NCBI GenBank assembly: GCA_026936335.1
Contig: JAPMXV010000035.1
Coordinates: 124,001 to 188,000, forward strand
Direction of reading: 5' to 3'
DNA length: 64,000 nt
Source: Mantamonas sphyraenae
Taxonomy: Eukaryota; CRuMs; Mantamonadidae
The position numbers and the translations under genes are program-made. Positions 32,377 through 42,916 of the stretch are shown here, piece after piece (the first letter of the stretch is position 1; every line of letters begins with the position of its first letter). Under the pieces are notes generated by a model. The model did not search any database and was not told where the DNA came from. It saw only the letters and a program-made list of their open reading frames with translations.

Positions 32377-35300
32377 TCGACAATGTGCATGTGGGTGTCA
32401 CAGGCGAGCGTGTACGAGTGCTGCGTGCCCCGGACAAGGAGACAACCCTTGCGCAGCTGCAGGACGTGTACGACAGTGGCGTGCGAAGCATTGCGGTGCT
32501 GTTTATGCATTCCTACACATATGACAAGCACGAACAGCAGGTCGGCGCGTGGGCAAGGGAAGTTGGCTTTGAGCACGTCTCCTTGTCGTCTGCGCTGATG
32601 CCCATGGTTCGCGCAGTGCCACGCGGCCACACAAGCTGTGTCGATGCGTACCTGACGCCCGTCATTCGAAAGTACATCGAAAGCTTCCAGAGTGGATTCG
32701 ACGAGGCGTTGAGTGCCCCCGGCGCCAACAAGGTGTCGTTCATGCAGTCGGACGGAGGCCTTGCGCCAGTGCAACAGTTTACAGGCTACCGTGCCATCCT
32801 ATCGGGCCCCGCAGGCGGCGTGGTCGGCTATGCGTTGACCACATACAACCAGGAAACGGGACAGCCTGTGATTGGCTTTGACATGGGTGGCACCTCCACG
32901 GATGTGTCGCGGTACGACGGTCGGCTGGAGCACGTATTTGAGAACACGACGGCCGGCGTCACCATCCAGGCCCCACAGCTGGACATCAACACAGTGGCAG
33001 CAGGAGGTGGATCGCGGCTGTTTTTCCGATCCGGCATGTTTGTGGTGGGTCCTGAAAGCGCGGGGGCCCATCCGGGACCCGTGTGCTACCGCAAGGGAGG
33101 CCACCTGGCAGTCACCGATGCCAATCTGTTGTTGGGACGCATCATTCCAGACTACTTTCCGCATATCTTTGGTGAGGACGAAAAGCAGCCGTTGGATGTG
33201 GAGGCGACCCGGGCAGCGTTTGACGAGCTGACGGACGAGATCAACGCGGCAATGGACACGCAGATGAGCGCCGAAGAGGTGGCTTTGGGCTTCATCAAGG
33301 TGGCCAACGCTGCCATGGCCCGACCCGTGCGCAATCTGACCGAAGCCAAGGGCCACGACGTGAGCAAGCACGTGCTGGCGTGCTTTGGCGGGGCCGGTCC
33401 GCAGCACGCATGCGAAATCGCACGCGACCTGGGCATGAGCAAGGTGTTTGTGCACAAGAACGCCGGCATCCTCAGTGCCTATGGCATCGCTCTTGCAGAC
33501 ATTGTGTTTGAGGCGCAGGAGCCGTGTGCGCTGGTGTACACAGAGGCAAACGTGGAAGAAGCCGAGGAGCGTCTGACAGCACTGCGCACGCGCTGTGTGG
33601 AACAGCTCCACGAGCAGGGAGTTGCACAAGAAGGACATTGAGGTGGAGATGTACCTCAACATCCGCTACCAGGGCACAGACACGTCGATCATGACGCTGA
33701 AGCCCGGGTCGGACAGTGACAACACATACGCAGACAGCTTTCTGGCGCAGTACGAGTACGAATACGGGTTTACGCTTCCCGAGCGCGACCTGTTGATTGA
33801 CGATGTACGCGTGCGTGCCATTGGCAAGAGTGGGACACGTGTGGAGGCCGGCGGTCGTGTGGAGAGCGACGGCGAGACAGAGGTGCCGCAACCGGTGGGC
33901 ACTCACCCGTGCTACTTTGACCAAGATCACGGCTTTGTGGACACCCCCATCTACAAGCTGGGCAGTCTGGAGCCCGGTTGTGCGTTGGAAGGACCTGCAT
34001 TCATCATGGAGAGCACCTTCACGACGGTGCTGCTGCCAGGATGCACAGCACACATCACGGCGGCAGGCAACATTGAAATCGACATTGCGCTGCCGAAAGA
34101 TGCGTCTGTAGACACGAGTCTGGACTCGATCCAGCTGTCGATCTTTGCGCATCGGTTCATGAGCATTGCGGAGCAGATGGGTCGCACGCTGCAGCGCACT
34201 TCGATCAGCACCAACATCAAGGAGCGGCTGGACTTTTCGTGCGCCATCTTTGGTCCAGACGGAGGCCTGGTGGCCAACGCGCCGCATCTGCCGGTACACC
34301 TGGGCTCCATGAGTGAGGCTGTGCGTTGGCAAATCGAAAACGCAGAGTCGTGGCAGGAAGGCGAAGTGCTTGTGACAAACCACCCTGTGGCTGGCGGTTC
34401 ACACCTTCCGGACATCACGGTGATTTCGCCTGTGTACAACCAAGGCCAACCTGTGTTCTACGTGGCCAGCCGAGGCCATCACGCAGACATCGGATCGATT
34501 GCCAGCGGCTCGATGCCGCCGTTCTCAAAGACCCTGGAGGAGGAAGGGGCGTGCATCAAGTCGTTCAAGCTGGTGCGTGACGGAGTGTTCCAGGAGGAAG
34601 GCATCACGGAACTGCTGATGGCGCCTGGCAAGCTGCCCGTGGGACCGACAGGCTTGGCAAACAGCGGAACACGCAATCTGAGGGACAACCTGAGCGACTT
34701 GCGCGCACAGGTGGCGGCAAACAACAAGGGGATCCAGTTGACGCAGGAGCTGATGAAACAGTACGGGATCGAGGTGGTGCAAGCGTACATGGGCCACGTG
34801 CAGGACAACGCGGAGCTTGCGGTGCGCGACACGCTCAAGTCGATTTCGCTGGCACATGGTCTGGGCGAGGTGGACACGCTGCACTGCAGGGATTACATGG
34901 ACGATGGCACAGCCATCGATCTGAAGTTGACAATCGACCGCAGGGAAGGGAGCGCGGAGTTTGACTTTGAGGACAGTGGGCCCGAGGTATGGGGCAATTG
35001 CAACGCACCGACGGCGGTGACCCTGGCTGCCATCCTGTACAGCCTGCGCTGCCTGGTAGACATGGACATCCCGCTGAACCATGGGTGCCTGAAGCCCATC
35101 ACGGTAAAGGTGCCACCCAACAGCATCCTGAGCCCGAGTGACCATGCAGCGGTGGTGGGTGGCAACGTGCTCACGTCGCAGCGTGTCACGGACGTCATCC
35201 TGAGTGCGTTTGGCGCGTGTGCCAACTCGCAGGGTTGTATGAACAACCTCACCTTTGGCGACGACTCGTTTGGGTATTACGAGACAATCGCAGGCGGAGC

Positions 35301-35733
35301 AGGGGCCGGACCCACATGGCATGGGCAGAGTGGCGTGCAGACGCACATGACCAACACGCGCATCACCGACGTGGAAGTGTTGGAGCGACGCTACCCTGTG
35401 CTGGTGCGTGAATTTGGCCTTCGCCACGGCTCGGGCGGCGCAGGCCAGCATCGCGGAGGCGACGGTGTCGTGCGCGATCTGGAGTTTCTGCGCACGCTCA
35501 CAGTGAGCATCCTGAGCGAACGGCGCTCGCTTGCACCTCAGGGCATTGCCGGAGGCCATGACGGCGAACGGGGTGTGAATCTGCTGTTGCGCACTCGCGA
35601 GCAGCGCACAATCAACCTGGGCGGCAAGGGTTCGGTCCAAGTCGAGGCTGGAGACCGCATACGCATCCTCACCCCCGGGGGCGGAGGCTATGGTCAACCA
35701 AAGGAGGAGGAGGAGGAGGAGGAAGAGGCGTAA
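31803..35733 (+). CDS. OPLAH: 5-oxoprolinase, ATP-hydrolysing (one apparent frameshift)
   Basis: This enzyme opens 5-oxoproline to glutamate using ATP and closes the gamma-glutamyl cycle of glutathione turnover. The exons are 31803-31877 and 31974-35733. The first exon carries the nucleotide-binding start [16 protein letters not shown]. The HyuA-type half continues with [25 protein letters not shown] and [16 protein letters not shown]. The HyuB-type half begins near 34120 with [16 protein letters not shown]. It includes [15 protein letters not shown] and the Gly-rich end [13 protein letters not shown], then a run of Glu. The frame breaks at a GGG run at 33617-33619. Removing one G joins EQLHEQ to [20 protein letters not shown] and gives 1277 residues, the normal size for this family. 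The last ~40 bp overlap the 3' end of the opposite-strand gene. Confidence 0.95.
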
Positions 35734-35935
35734 GAAGGGGATGATGCGACACGTTGGCGTTGTTGTCCCGAGGGGCTGAGAGTGAGTGAGCCACCAAGGT
35801 CGTACAAGGAGCGTTTGAGCGAGCGAGAGGAAAGGCGTGCACCGTGTTGGCGGTTTGCACGACGGGACAGGAGGGTGCGTTTGAACTGACGCATGGAGGC
35901 AGACACAAGAGTGGAACGGCTGAACGCGTGTTCTC

Positions 35936-35966
<31 letters not shown>

Positions 35967-36794
35967 TTGCTGGGTGGACCCGTGCAGAAATTGCGACTCC
36001 GGGGATGGCTGCCACCGGCGAGGTGCAACCTGTGGGTGACGAATGAATCGTGCAGATGGCAACGTCGCATTGGAAGCAGGAGGCGGCGGTGGGAGCAGGC
36101 CACGTTGATACACAGGGTCTGACGATCGGAAGAGCCTGAGGTCAGGCACGCACGGCTTCACCAGGAGCTGTAGACGCATCTGCAAACGCAGGCCGTAGGT
36201 GCAGGCACTTGCACGATAGTTGATAATGAATTGGGCTGCTTGGGGCACGATAGAGGCGAGATGGACGTGTCCTGCTTGCAGGAGGGTGTATCGCGGCGAT
36301 TCCTGATCAGTTTGCTCGGAAGCGGCGCACCACTGTTCGTGCACAGCGTGTTCCACTGCACAAGGAAGGGTCAGCAATGGTGTGTGACGGCGTTTTCATG
36401 CAAGGGAAGGAAGGGACCACGTACGGCAGGCAGACATGGACTTTGCGTGCAGGGTTTGATGGCAAGTGTGCGTCAGGAACGCGGTGCGCTGGAGCTGAAC
36501 GCAAACGGGTGTCAGTACGGGTCTGAATGAGGGTGAAACGCATTCAACGAGAACGTAGGTGGATAAACCTACATGCAACCAATGCAGAATGTCATGGACG
36601 GTGGCGCCGGAGTCAAAGTCGAGGCATGCGAGGGCGACAAGCACAACCGGCATCCAACTCCGCCGCTGGACAATGGCACACGCACGATCTACAGCCTCCC
36701 ACAAGAGAGCACTGGGATCGTGCTGCTGAGCATCCACATCGTCTATGAGCATGCTCGTGTCGTCCTCGTCGTCCTCCTCGTCGTACGTGGACAT
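35694..36794 (-). CDS. Unrecognised protein with acidic start and Gln/Ser-rich tail
   Basis: Two exons, 36425-36794 and 35694-36355, join in frame across a GT-AG intron of 69 bp to give 343 residues. The start MSTYDEEDDEDDTSMLIDD is acidic. It is followed by a helical region (LLWEAVDRACAIVQRR, MPVVLVALACLDFDSG, TVHDILHWLHVGLSTYV) and a second helical region around QAAQFIINYRASACTYGLRL. The C-terminal third is disordered: Pro run, Gln run, basic/Ser patches and a poly-Ser end. The helices with a conserved-looking HDILHW could be a cyclin-type fold such as in RNA polymerase I factors, but the evidence is too thin to name it. The final ~40 bp are antisense to the 5-oxoprolinase 3' end, so the true stop may lie elsewhere. 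Confidence 0.55.
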
Positions 36795-36886
36795 CGAGTG
36801 GGCCTTCGCTGTGCACGCGGGCGCAGGCAGAACAGCCCGCTCGGACACACACACACACACACACACACATATCACCAAGCACGACG

Positions 36887-39800
36887 ATGACGACAAAGAT
36901 AGCGTCGCCATCGTCGTCTTCAGTGAGTGGTGGTGGGAGTCCCGGACGGTCGGTGCCGTCGCAGCCACGGAACGGAGAGAGCGGGTATCGGCTGTTGTTC
37001 AACACACGGCAGTCGGGACGGGCCAAGAGCGAACCGGTGCTGCTGATGGAAACGTTGGAGGGTGTGGAGGGGGCATTGATGGACGGGGAGGAGCTTCGGT
37101 GCTGCTCACCGTTCCCACCGCTGTTTGCGGTGGGCACAAGTGCAGGGCGGGTGTTGATCTTCAACGCCGAAGGCATTCACCTGCTCAGCACGCCCATCCT
37201 GCACGATGAGGGTGCAGGCGTGCTGTGCGTGTGTCTGCAGCAATGGTGTGTGCTGACGGCAGGCGAGGACGGCCGCATTGTTTTCTACGATTGGATTCAG
37301 GACGACGTGTCGACGGTGGGCAACCGGGTCGACACGCATCTCACAGGGCTGGCAGCGACCGCCCTGTACAGACCAGAGAGCGGCAGTGTGTACTACGGCA
37401 CCTCCATCGGCACGGTGGTGTGTCGCAAACAGGGCATGTTTTGGTTCGTACAACGACGCCGTCGTGTTCTCAGACACATGGACGGCCGAAGCCATTTTCG
37501 GCGCCGCGTGGAGCAGCACCCAATCCCGCCGCGGACGCATGCAGAGTGAAATCATGCGCTACGCCTCTGCATCATCCAACAGTGTCGAAGACGACGACGA
37601 CGTGTTTGGAGACAACGATGCGGATCTGGTGGACGGATTCAGCGCGCTGAGTGTGCGGTAGGTTTTGTGCCCAAGTTTGTGTGTGTGTGTGTACAGGGCT
37701 GACACTCGGGAACCAACCACACCGATAATTGGGCAGGGACATGCTCCACGTACCTCCGTACGTGGTGTTCCGATGGCGAAAGGGTGTCTCTGTGTACAAC
37801 GCCAACACGGATTCGCTGGTGGGCTGCTTCTCCTTCGAGACAGCCTGCGACGAGCAGGGTAAGCAACAGGACGGGCAGCAACAGGGTGGAGAAGACGACG
37901 TGCAAGGCCTGGTGGCAGGACGTGGTGAAATGCACCTGCTGTCAGAGACGGAATGGCTGCTGCGCTGGGATCAGGAATTGTTTGCGGTGAAACTGCACAC
38001 GAAGAAGCCGCTGGAGGTGAGCAGCCGCTATTTGGTGGACGCACACATGCACATCCTACGCACTGCGTGTGTGTCCAAGTTTGTGTTGCTGTTGTACAGG
38101 GATCGAATGGACGGAGGCATCAAGCTGGGTCTGTTTCTGGTGCAGGGCCTGGTGCCCGTGGACGTGGTGACATTGCAGGAAGGTGGACAGAGTCGCAATG
38201 CATTGGGTGAGGAGGATTGGGCGCGTTGTGTACAGATGATGACGATGGACAGAAGCACGAATCGACTGTTGTACCAGATTGCCTCTGGTAGCACCCTGAG
38301 CTTCCCCATGGCCTCCACGGGGGCGTTGCTCCTGATCATGGGCACACGTACCATGCATCGGGTGCGCAAGTTGGAGGTGAGCGAGCGTGTGTTGTGGCTG
38401 ACGGAACACAAGGAGTTTTCGCGTGCGTTGTACCTGTGCCAGAAGAGCAAACGGCTGCGAGAGGCCATGGAAGTGGCTGATGCACAGGCACAGCATCTTT
38501 GGTTGCAAGGCAACCACAGCCGTGCGGTGGGCATTTGGGCAGAGTACATCCTGCCCAGTGCGCCGGCGCAGTATTGGGCTGCGTTTGCGCATCGATTGGA
38601 GGCTGCCGGGTACCCAGAGCTGCTGGAGCCGTTTTTGCCGTTCAACAACCGCAGTCTGTTGGGTGAAGAGGTGTACCACCGCATGCTGGTGCGCTACCTG
38701 GACAACGAAGACTACGAAGGGTTCCTTGAGCGAGTGTCGCGCTGGCCCGTGGTCTACGATGTAGAGGCGATGATTGCCCGCATCAAGCAGCAGCTGTGGG
38801 ACATGCAGGACAGCAAGGAGCAGGCATTGATGATGCGCATGAGTGGAGGGAGCAGTGGAGGTGCGTCGGGACTGGTGAACTTGCTGTCACCACACCGGGC
38901 ATCGTATGGCACCGAAGCCCTGGCCGGCTCGTTCACGGTGCTGTCACCGTCCAAGGCCAAACGTGGACGCAGTGGGCGGACGTTGGAGGTGGCCCGTGAC
39001 GAAAGCGACGAGGACCGGGACGAGGAGAGGGACGACGAAGATGCAGGGGACGACGAAGACAGCGGGGAGGATCATGACGACGAGGCGTTCAGGCAGCAGA
39101 GCATTCAAACGACCACAATGACCACAACAGAGGCGGGGGAACAGCGAAGGATGCTGGAACGACAGCGTCAAAGTCGTTTCCTGTACAAGGCGCTGTTCAA
39201 GTTGTACGAGTTTCGCAACGACTTTATGGAGGCTGTGCGTGTGCTTGTGGTGCTGCAGAGCGACAACACGATGGACTACTTTGTGGCAAACAAGGGATGG
39301 CAAGTGTTTCGCCTGGGTGAGTTTGCAGAGACGTCGTCCTCGTCCTCCTCCACCTCCTCCCAGGGCGGCGGCAGCGGCCTGTCGATCACGACGACACCGA
39401 CACGTGTGAAGAAGGACTTGCGTGTGAGCGGACCCAGCAGCCCCGGAGGACTGCGTGGACGTCGCATGGAACTGTCACCCGAGTCACCTCGCCTGAGCTC
39501 GTCGTCGGCGACGCTGGGCAGTGCATCGCTGGTGGCGTCGTCGTGGGGTATGCCTGCACCGTCACCGGTCACATCGTTGAGCGCAAAGCGCAAGCAATTT
39601 GTACGATACTCACAGAGCAATCCCGAGGTGGAACGTCGGCGCGAGCTGCTTGTGGATCTGCTGCGAATGGATGGGACACGCGTTGTGGAAGCGTTGGTGG
39701 ACCACCTGGACGATGTGCCAGCACATGATGTGCACACGCTGCTGGTGCACGAACCGCTGCTGCGTCTGATGTACCTGGAACAACTGTACAGCCGGGTGAA

Positions 39801-40122
39801 ACCCGGACGGAGCGCCTCGTTCCACAATGATCTCATCGCATTGTGTGTGCTGTTTGTCAGCGAAAACAGGGCGCATTTGCAGGGTTTGGAGGAGACGGTG
39901 CGACGCATGGGAACGCGTGCCGAGCAGGACGCAGACCTGCAGTTTGAAATCACCATGCTCAAGCGCGAGGTGGACGCCAAGTTGACGCTGCTGCACAAAA
40001 TCTTGCGCAGCAGCGATTGGTACGATGTGGATGAGGCTGCACGGGCCTGTGAAGAGTACGAGTTGGACACAGCCATGGAGATTGTGGTTGGTAGGCGCGA
40101 GAGTACCCAAGGCAAAGCATAA
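36887..40122 (+). CDS. Vps41-like HOPS subunit, C-terminally short (one apparent frameshift)
   Basis: Vps41 is the HOPS tethering subunit for late endosome and vacuole fusion. The exons are 36887-37657 and 37737-40122. The N-terminal region is a WD40-type propeller (PPLFAVGTSAGRVLIFNAEG, WCVLTAGEDGRIVFYDW). Clathrin-heavy-chain-like helical repeats follow. The stretches LEPFLPFNNRSLLGEEVYHR and DYEGFLERVSRWPVVYD line up with Vps41. Several low-complexity inserts (38970-39120, 39330-39560) are specific to this protein. The frame breaks at a TTTT run at 37439-37442; dropping one T joins QGMF to GSYNDAVVFSDTW and gives 1051 residues. The product ends at EIVVGRRESTQGKA, inside the repeat region. 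The last repeats and the RING domain of animal Vps41 are missing, and the HDAC gene starts 26 bp later. Another Vps-C family member is possible. Confidence 0.75.
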
Positions 40123-40148
40123 ATCGGACATTGTTGACGTGAGTGAGC

Positions 40149-41246
40149 ATGTCACGACGCATTGCTCGGTTCCAGAGACTGGTGAGCAGCAACGAACAGC
40201 ACGAACGGATCGACATTGCAGCTGTGGTGGACTCGATTGATGCCCTGCAGGTGTTTCGCAACGCAGAGGCCATGAGAGCGAGGTACAAGGAACAGAGGGA
40301 GAAGCATGCAGGCACACATGGCCCTGTGGTGCTGTTCTTTGACGACAGACATAATCTGCAGCTGCCGCAGAGCCACCGATTCCCGATGAGCAAGTACGAT
40401 CTTGTCGTGAACACACTGGCCCACAACGAGGTGGTACAATCTCGTGCACTCATGTGTCAGGCGCGTTTGGTGTCACGGAGTCTGCTGTTCAAGGTGCACG
40501 ACCCACACTTTGTGCATCGCTTCGAGTACGGGGAAATGACGGACAAGGAGATGCGAGAGATCGGCCTGCCCCATTCGGACAGCCTGTGGCGACGGGCACG
40601 CATGACATGCGGTGGCACAGAACAAGGGGTGCGTCACGCGCTGGAATTCAACACTGTGGCGGGAGCTGTCGGTGGGGGGACACACCACGCGTTCTATGAA
40701 CGGGGGGAAGGCTTTTGCGTTTTCAACGACATTGCGGTGGCCTGTCACGTGGCCCTGGAAGAGTATGGCGTGGAGAGAATTCTGGTGGTGGATTTGGATG
40801 TGCATCAGGGCAATGGGACTGCCGTGATGCTCGAGGATGAGCCACGTGTGACGACGCTGGATTTGCACGGCGAAAACAATTACCCGTTTCGCAAGGCTAA
40901 GAACACCTACGACGTCCCACTGCCCGACCGTATCATGGACGAGGCATATTTGGACACATTGGACCAGTGGTTGCCGCGGGTGATGGATGAGACCGAGCCG
41001 CAGCTGGTGCTGTTCCAGGCTGGAGTTGATCCGCTGGAGCACGACACATTGGGAAGGTTGCAGGTGACGCGAAAAGGCCTGCATGAACGCAACAAGCGTG
41101 TTTTCGCAGCATGCAAGGAGCGAAGTGTGCCGCTGACAGTCATGATGGGCGGTGGGTACGCAAAACCGATTGAGCGGAGCGTTGAGGCGCACAGCGACGT
41201 GTTTATTGGCCTGGTTGACTTTTTCGCCGACAGCCCATCCATGTGA
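40149..41246 (+). CDS. Histone deacetylase family protein, HDAC11/bacterial-like
   Basis: This is a single-exon gene of 365 residues. After a ~60-residue helical N-terminal extension, the zinc deacetylase fold begins with LFFDDRHNLQLPQSHRFPM, the style of class IV and bacterial-type enzymes rather than Rpd3 or Hda1. The catalytic His pair is in GGGTHHAFYERGEGFCVFND. Zinc ligands are in VVDLDVHQGNGTA and in FQAGVDPLEHD. The substrate-loop glycine motif is MMGGGYAKPIE. All the key residues are present, so it should be active on acetylated lysine or a related amide. Histone targets are not shown. It lies 26 bp after the Vps41-like stop on the same strand, so the two promoters or UTRs must overlap. 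Confidence 0.9.
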   Translation: MSRRIARFQRLVSSNEQHERIDIAAVVDSIDALQVFRNAEAMRARYKEQREKHAGTHGPVVLFFDDRHNLQLPQSHRFPMSKYDLVVNTLAHNEVVQSRALMCQARLVSRSLLFKVHDPHFVHRFEYGEMTDKEMREIGLPHSDSLWRRARMTCGGTEQGVRHALEFNTVAGAVGGGTHHAFYERGEGFCVFNDIAVACHVALEEYGVERILVVDLDVHQGNGTAVMLEDEPRVTTLDLHGENNYPFRKAKNTYDVPLPDRIMDEAYLDTLDQWLPRVMDETEPQLVLFQAGVDPLEHDTLGRLQVTRKGLHERNKRVFAACKERSVPLTVMMGGGYAKPIERSVEAHSDVFIGLVDFFADSPSM

Positions 41247-41293
41247 GCAGGGAAAATGAAAGGATGTTGCATACAAGGTGGGTACGTAGGTCG

Positions 41294-41581
41294 TCACTCG
41301 TTCACAGGATGCTCGTGTTTGGTGACCTCCACGGGGGCCACCTGCACAAGGTAGTAGATGGCAGCAATGGTACAGATAAGAACAAAGACAAAGACCACCT
41401 TGAGCCAGTTTGTTTCACCCTTGGCAACCTTGGTGACCCTGCCTCGCTCGATCTTCTTGGTGACACGCTTCTCCACCTTGCCACGCTCTTTCCTGTACTG
41501 CTGGATGGTGGGGTCCTTGAGATGGCGCGGCTTTTCGCGCTTCCGCATCGATCCGCCGGGTCCCTTTGCGTGTTTACCCAT
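41294..41581 (-). CDS. Small tail-anchored membrane protein, TRIQK-like
   Basis: This is a single-exon gene of 95 residues. The basic N-terminal region contains QQYRKERGKVEKRVTKK, which resembles the Q-x-x-K/R repeats of the animal ER protein TRIQK. It is followed by one membrane helix (WLKVVFVFVLICTIAAIYYL) and a short lumenal tail. Length, order and charge agree with TRIQK (about 86 residues), but the match is short and from memory. Insertion as a tail-anchored protein of the ER is a reasonable inference; the function of TRIQK itself is poorly known. The gene is divergent from gamma-glutamyl hydrolase, with 87 bp between start codons, and converges on the HDAC gene with 47 bp between stops. 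Confidence 0.65.
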   Translation of the reverse strand: MGKHAKGPGGSMRKREKPRHLKDPTIQQYRKERGKVEKRVTKKIERGRVTKVAKGETNWLKVVFVFVLICTIAAIYYLVQVAPVEVTKHEHPVNE

Positions 41582-41668
41582 GCGAAGTGTGTGGGGGGAG
41601 TGGAAGGGAAAGGGGGGTTTGAGTTGGGTTGGGTGGGTGACGCGCAGGCGCATGCAAGGACGACAACC

Positions 41669-42803
41669 ATGCGAACGACTATTCTTGTGTGTGTGGCAAC
41701 GATGGTGTTGGTGGGTGTGGTGTGTGCCGGGGAGGCAGAGGCAAAGGCACAGGTGAATCTGCGGCCGATCATTGGCATCCTGACGGAGCCGACCGGGAGT
41801 GAGACGAGCAAGTTTGGCGAGCAGTACATTGCAGCCAGTTACGTAAAGTGGATTGAGAGTGCAGGTGCACGTGTCGTGCCCGTGCACTACGACTTGGACA
41901 ACACCGAGTTGATTGGCCTCGTGGAGCAGCTCAACGGATTCGTGGTGCCCGGCGGAGGCGTGGAGCTGGCCCACTCGCAGTTCCTGAGCACTGCAGCCGC
42001 CGTGGTGAACTATGCCTACAACCAGTACGGCGAGGGCAAGACCTTCCCCGTGTGGGGTACATGCCTGGGTAAGTGAAGGGACCAAGGAACAGGAGAGAGG
42101 GGCACAGCGCGCGCGGGGCCTTTTCGCGTGTACCGATTCAGCCTCGCACGCATGGATGGGTCACTGACACACACACACACACACATACACACCGCGTGTA
42201 CGGGTCATGTGATGTGTACCCCCAGGCTTCCAGACGCTGAGTGTGATCTTGGCGAACAACGTGAGCGTACTGGAGAACGGGTTTGATTCGGAGAACCTGA
42301 CGCTGGCGTTGGATCTGACTTCTGCAGCGTCGCAGTCGCGTCTGTTGGGCACGGCACCCAAGGAAGTGGTGGAGATTCTGTCGTCGCAGCCGGTGACGAT
42401 GAACAACCACCAGGCCGGTGTGACACCTGAGATGTGGCAGTCGTCGCGTCTGCAGGGTGTGGCCACGGTGTTGTCCACCAACAAGGACCGACAGGGACGT
42501 GCGTTTGTGAGCACCATGGAAGCTGTGGGAGCACCGATTTTTGGGACGCAGTGGCATCCGGAAAAGACGATTTTCGAGTGGTGGGACGAGGAGGTGATGA
42601 ACCACTCGTACGACAGCATTGTGGCCAACTCGTGGACCAGCCGCTTCTTTGTCAACATGGCTCGCCTCAACATGAACACCTTTACCAGCAAGGACGCCGA
42701 GGCCAAGGCCCTCATCTACAACTACGCTCCGGTGTACACCGAGTCGGTGGAGCACTCGTTCGAGCAGGCCTACTTCTTCAGCAACAGCAGCTCGTCCGAG
42801 TGA
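41669..42803 (+). CDS. GGH: Gamma-glutamyl hydrolase
   Basis: This enzyme removes gamma-linked glutamates from folate polyglutamates in lysosomes, vacuoles or outside the cell. The exons are 41669-42068 and 42226-42803, giving 325 residues. A signal peptide (ILVCVATMVLVGVVCAG) is followed by the class-I glutamine-amidotransferase-like fold: RPIIGILTEPTGSETSKFG, then GFVVPGGGVEL. The nucleophilic Cys is in PVWGTCLGFQ, which spans the intron, and the catalytic His is in FGTQWHPEKTIFEW. Several sequons (NVS, NLT, NHS) suit a secretory enzyme. With 5-oxoprolinase 6 kb upstream it forms part of gamma-glutamyl metabolism, though nothing suggests co-regulation. The intron contains a CA repeat. Confidence 0.95.
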
Positions 42804-42916
42804 TGATGATGAGGAGGAGGAGGAGAAGGGGTGTGTGTGTGTGTGTGTGTGACGGGTGGACATGATGAAGGTGTGCGAGAGCCAACCCAAAACAACAACC
42901 AAATCAACGCCATCTG

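Noticed and set aside
34000-36015. Long minus-strand open frames opposite 5-oxoprolinase
   Set aside because: They are shadows of the GC-rich coding strand; only the spliced gene at 35694-36794 has acceptable structure.
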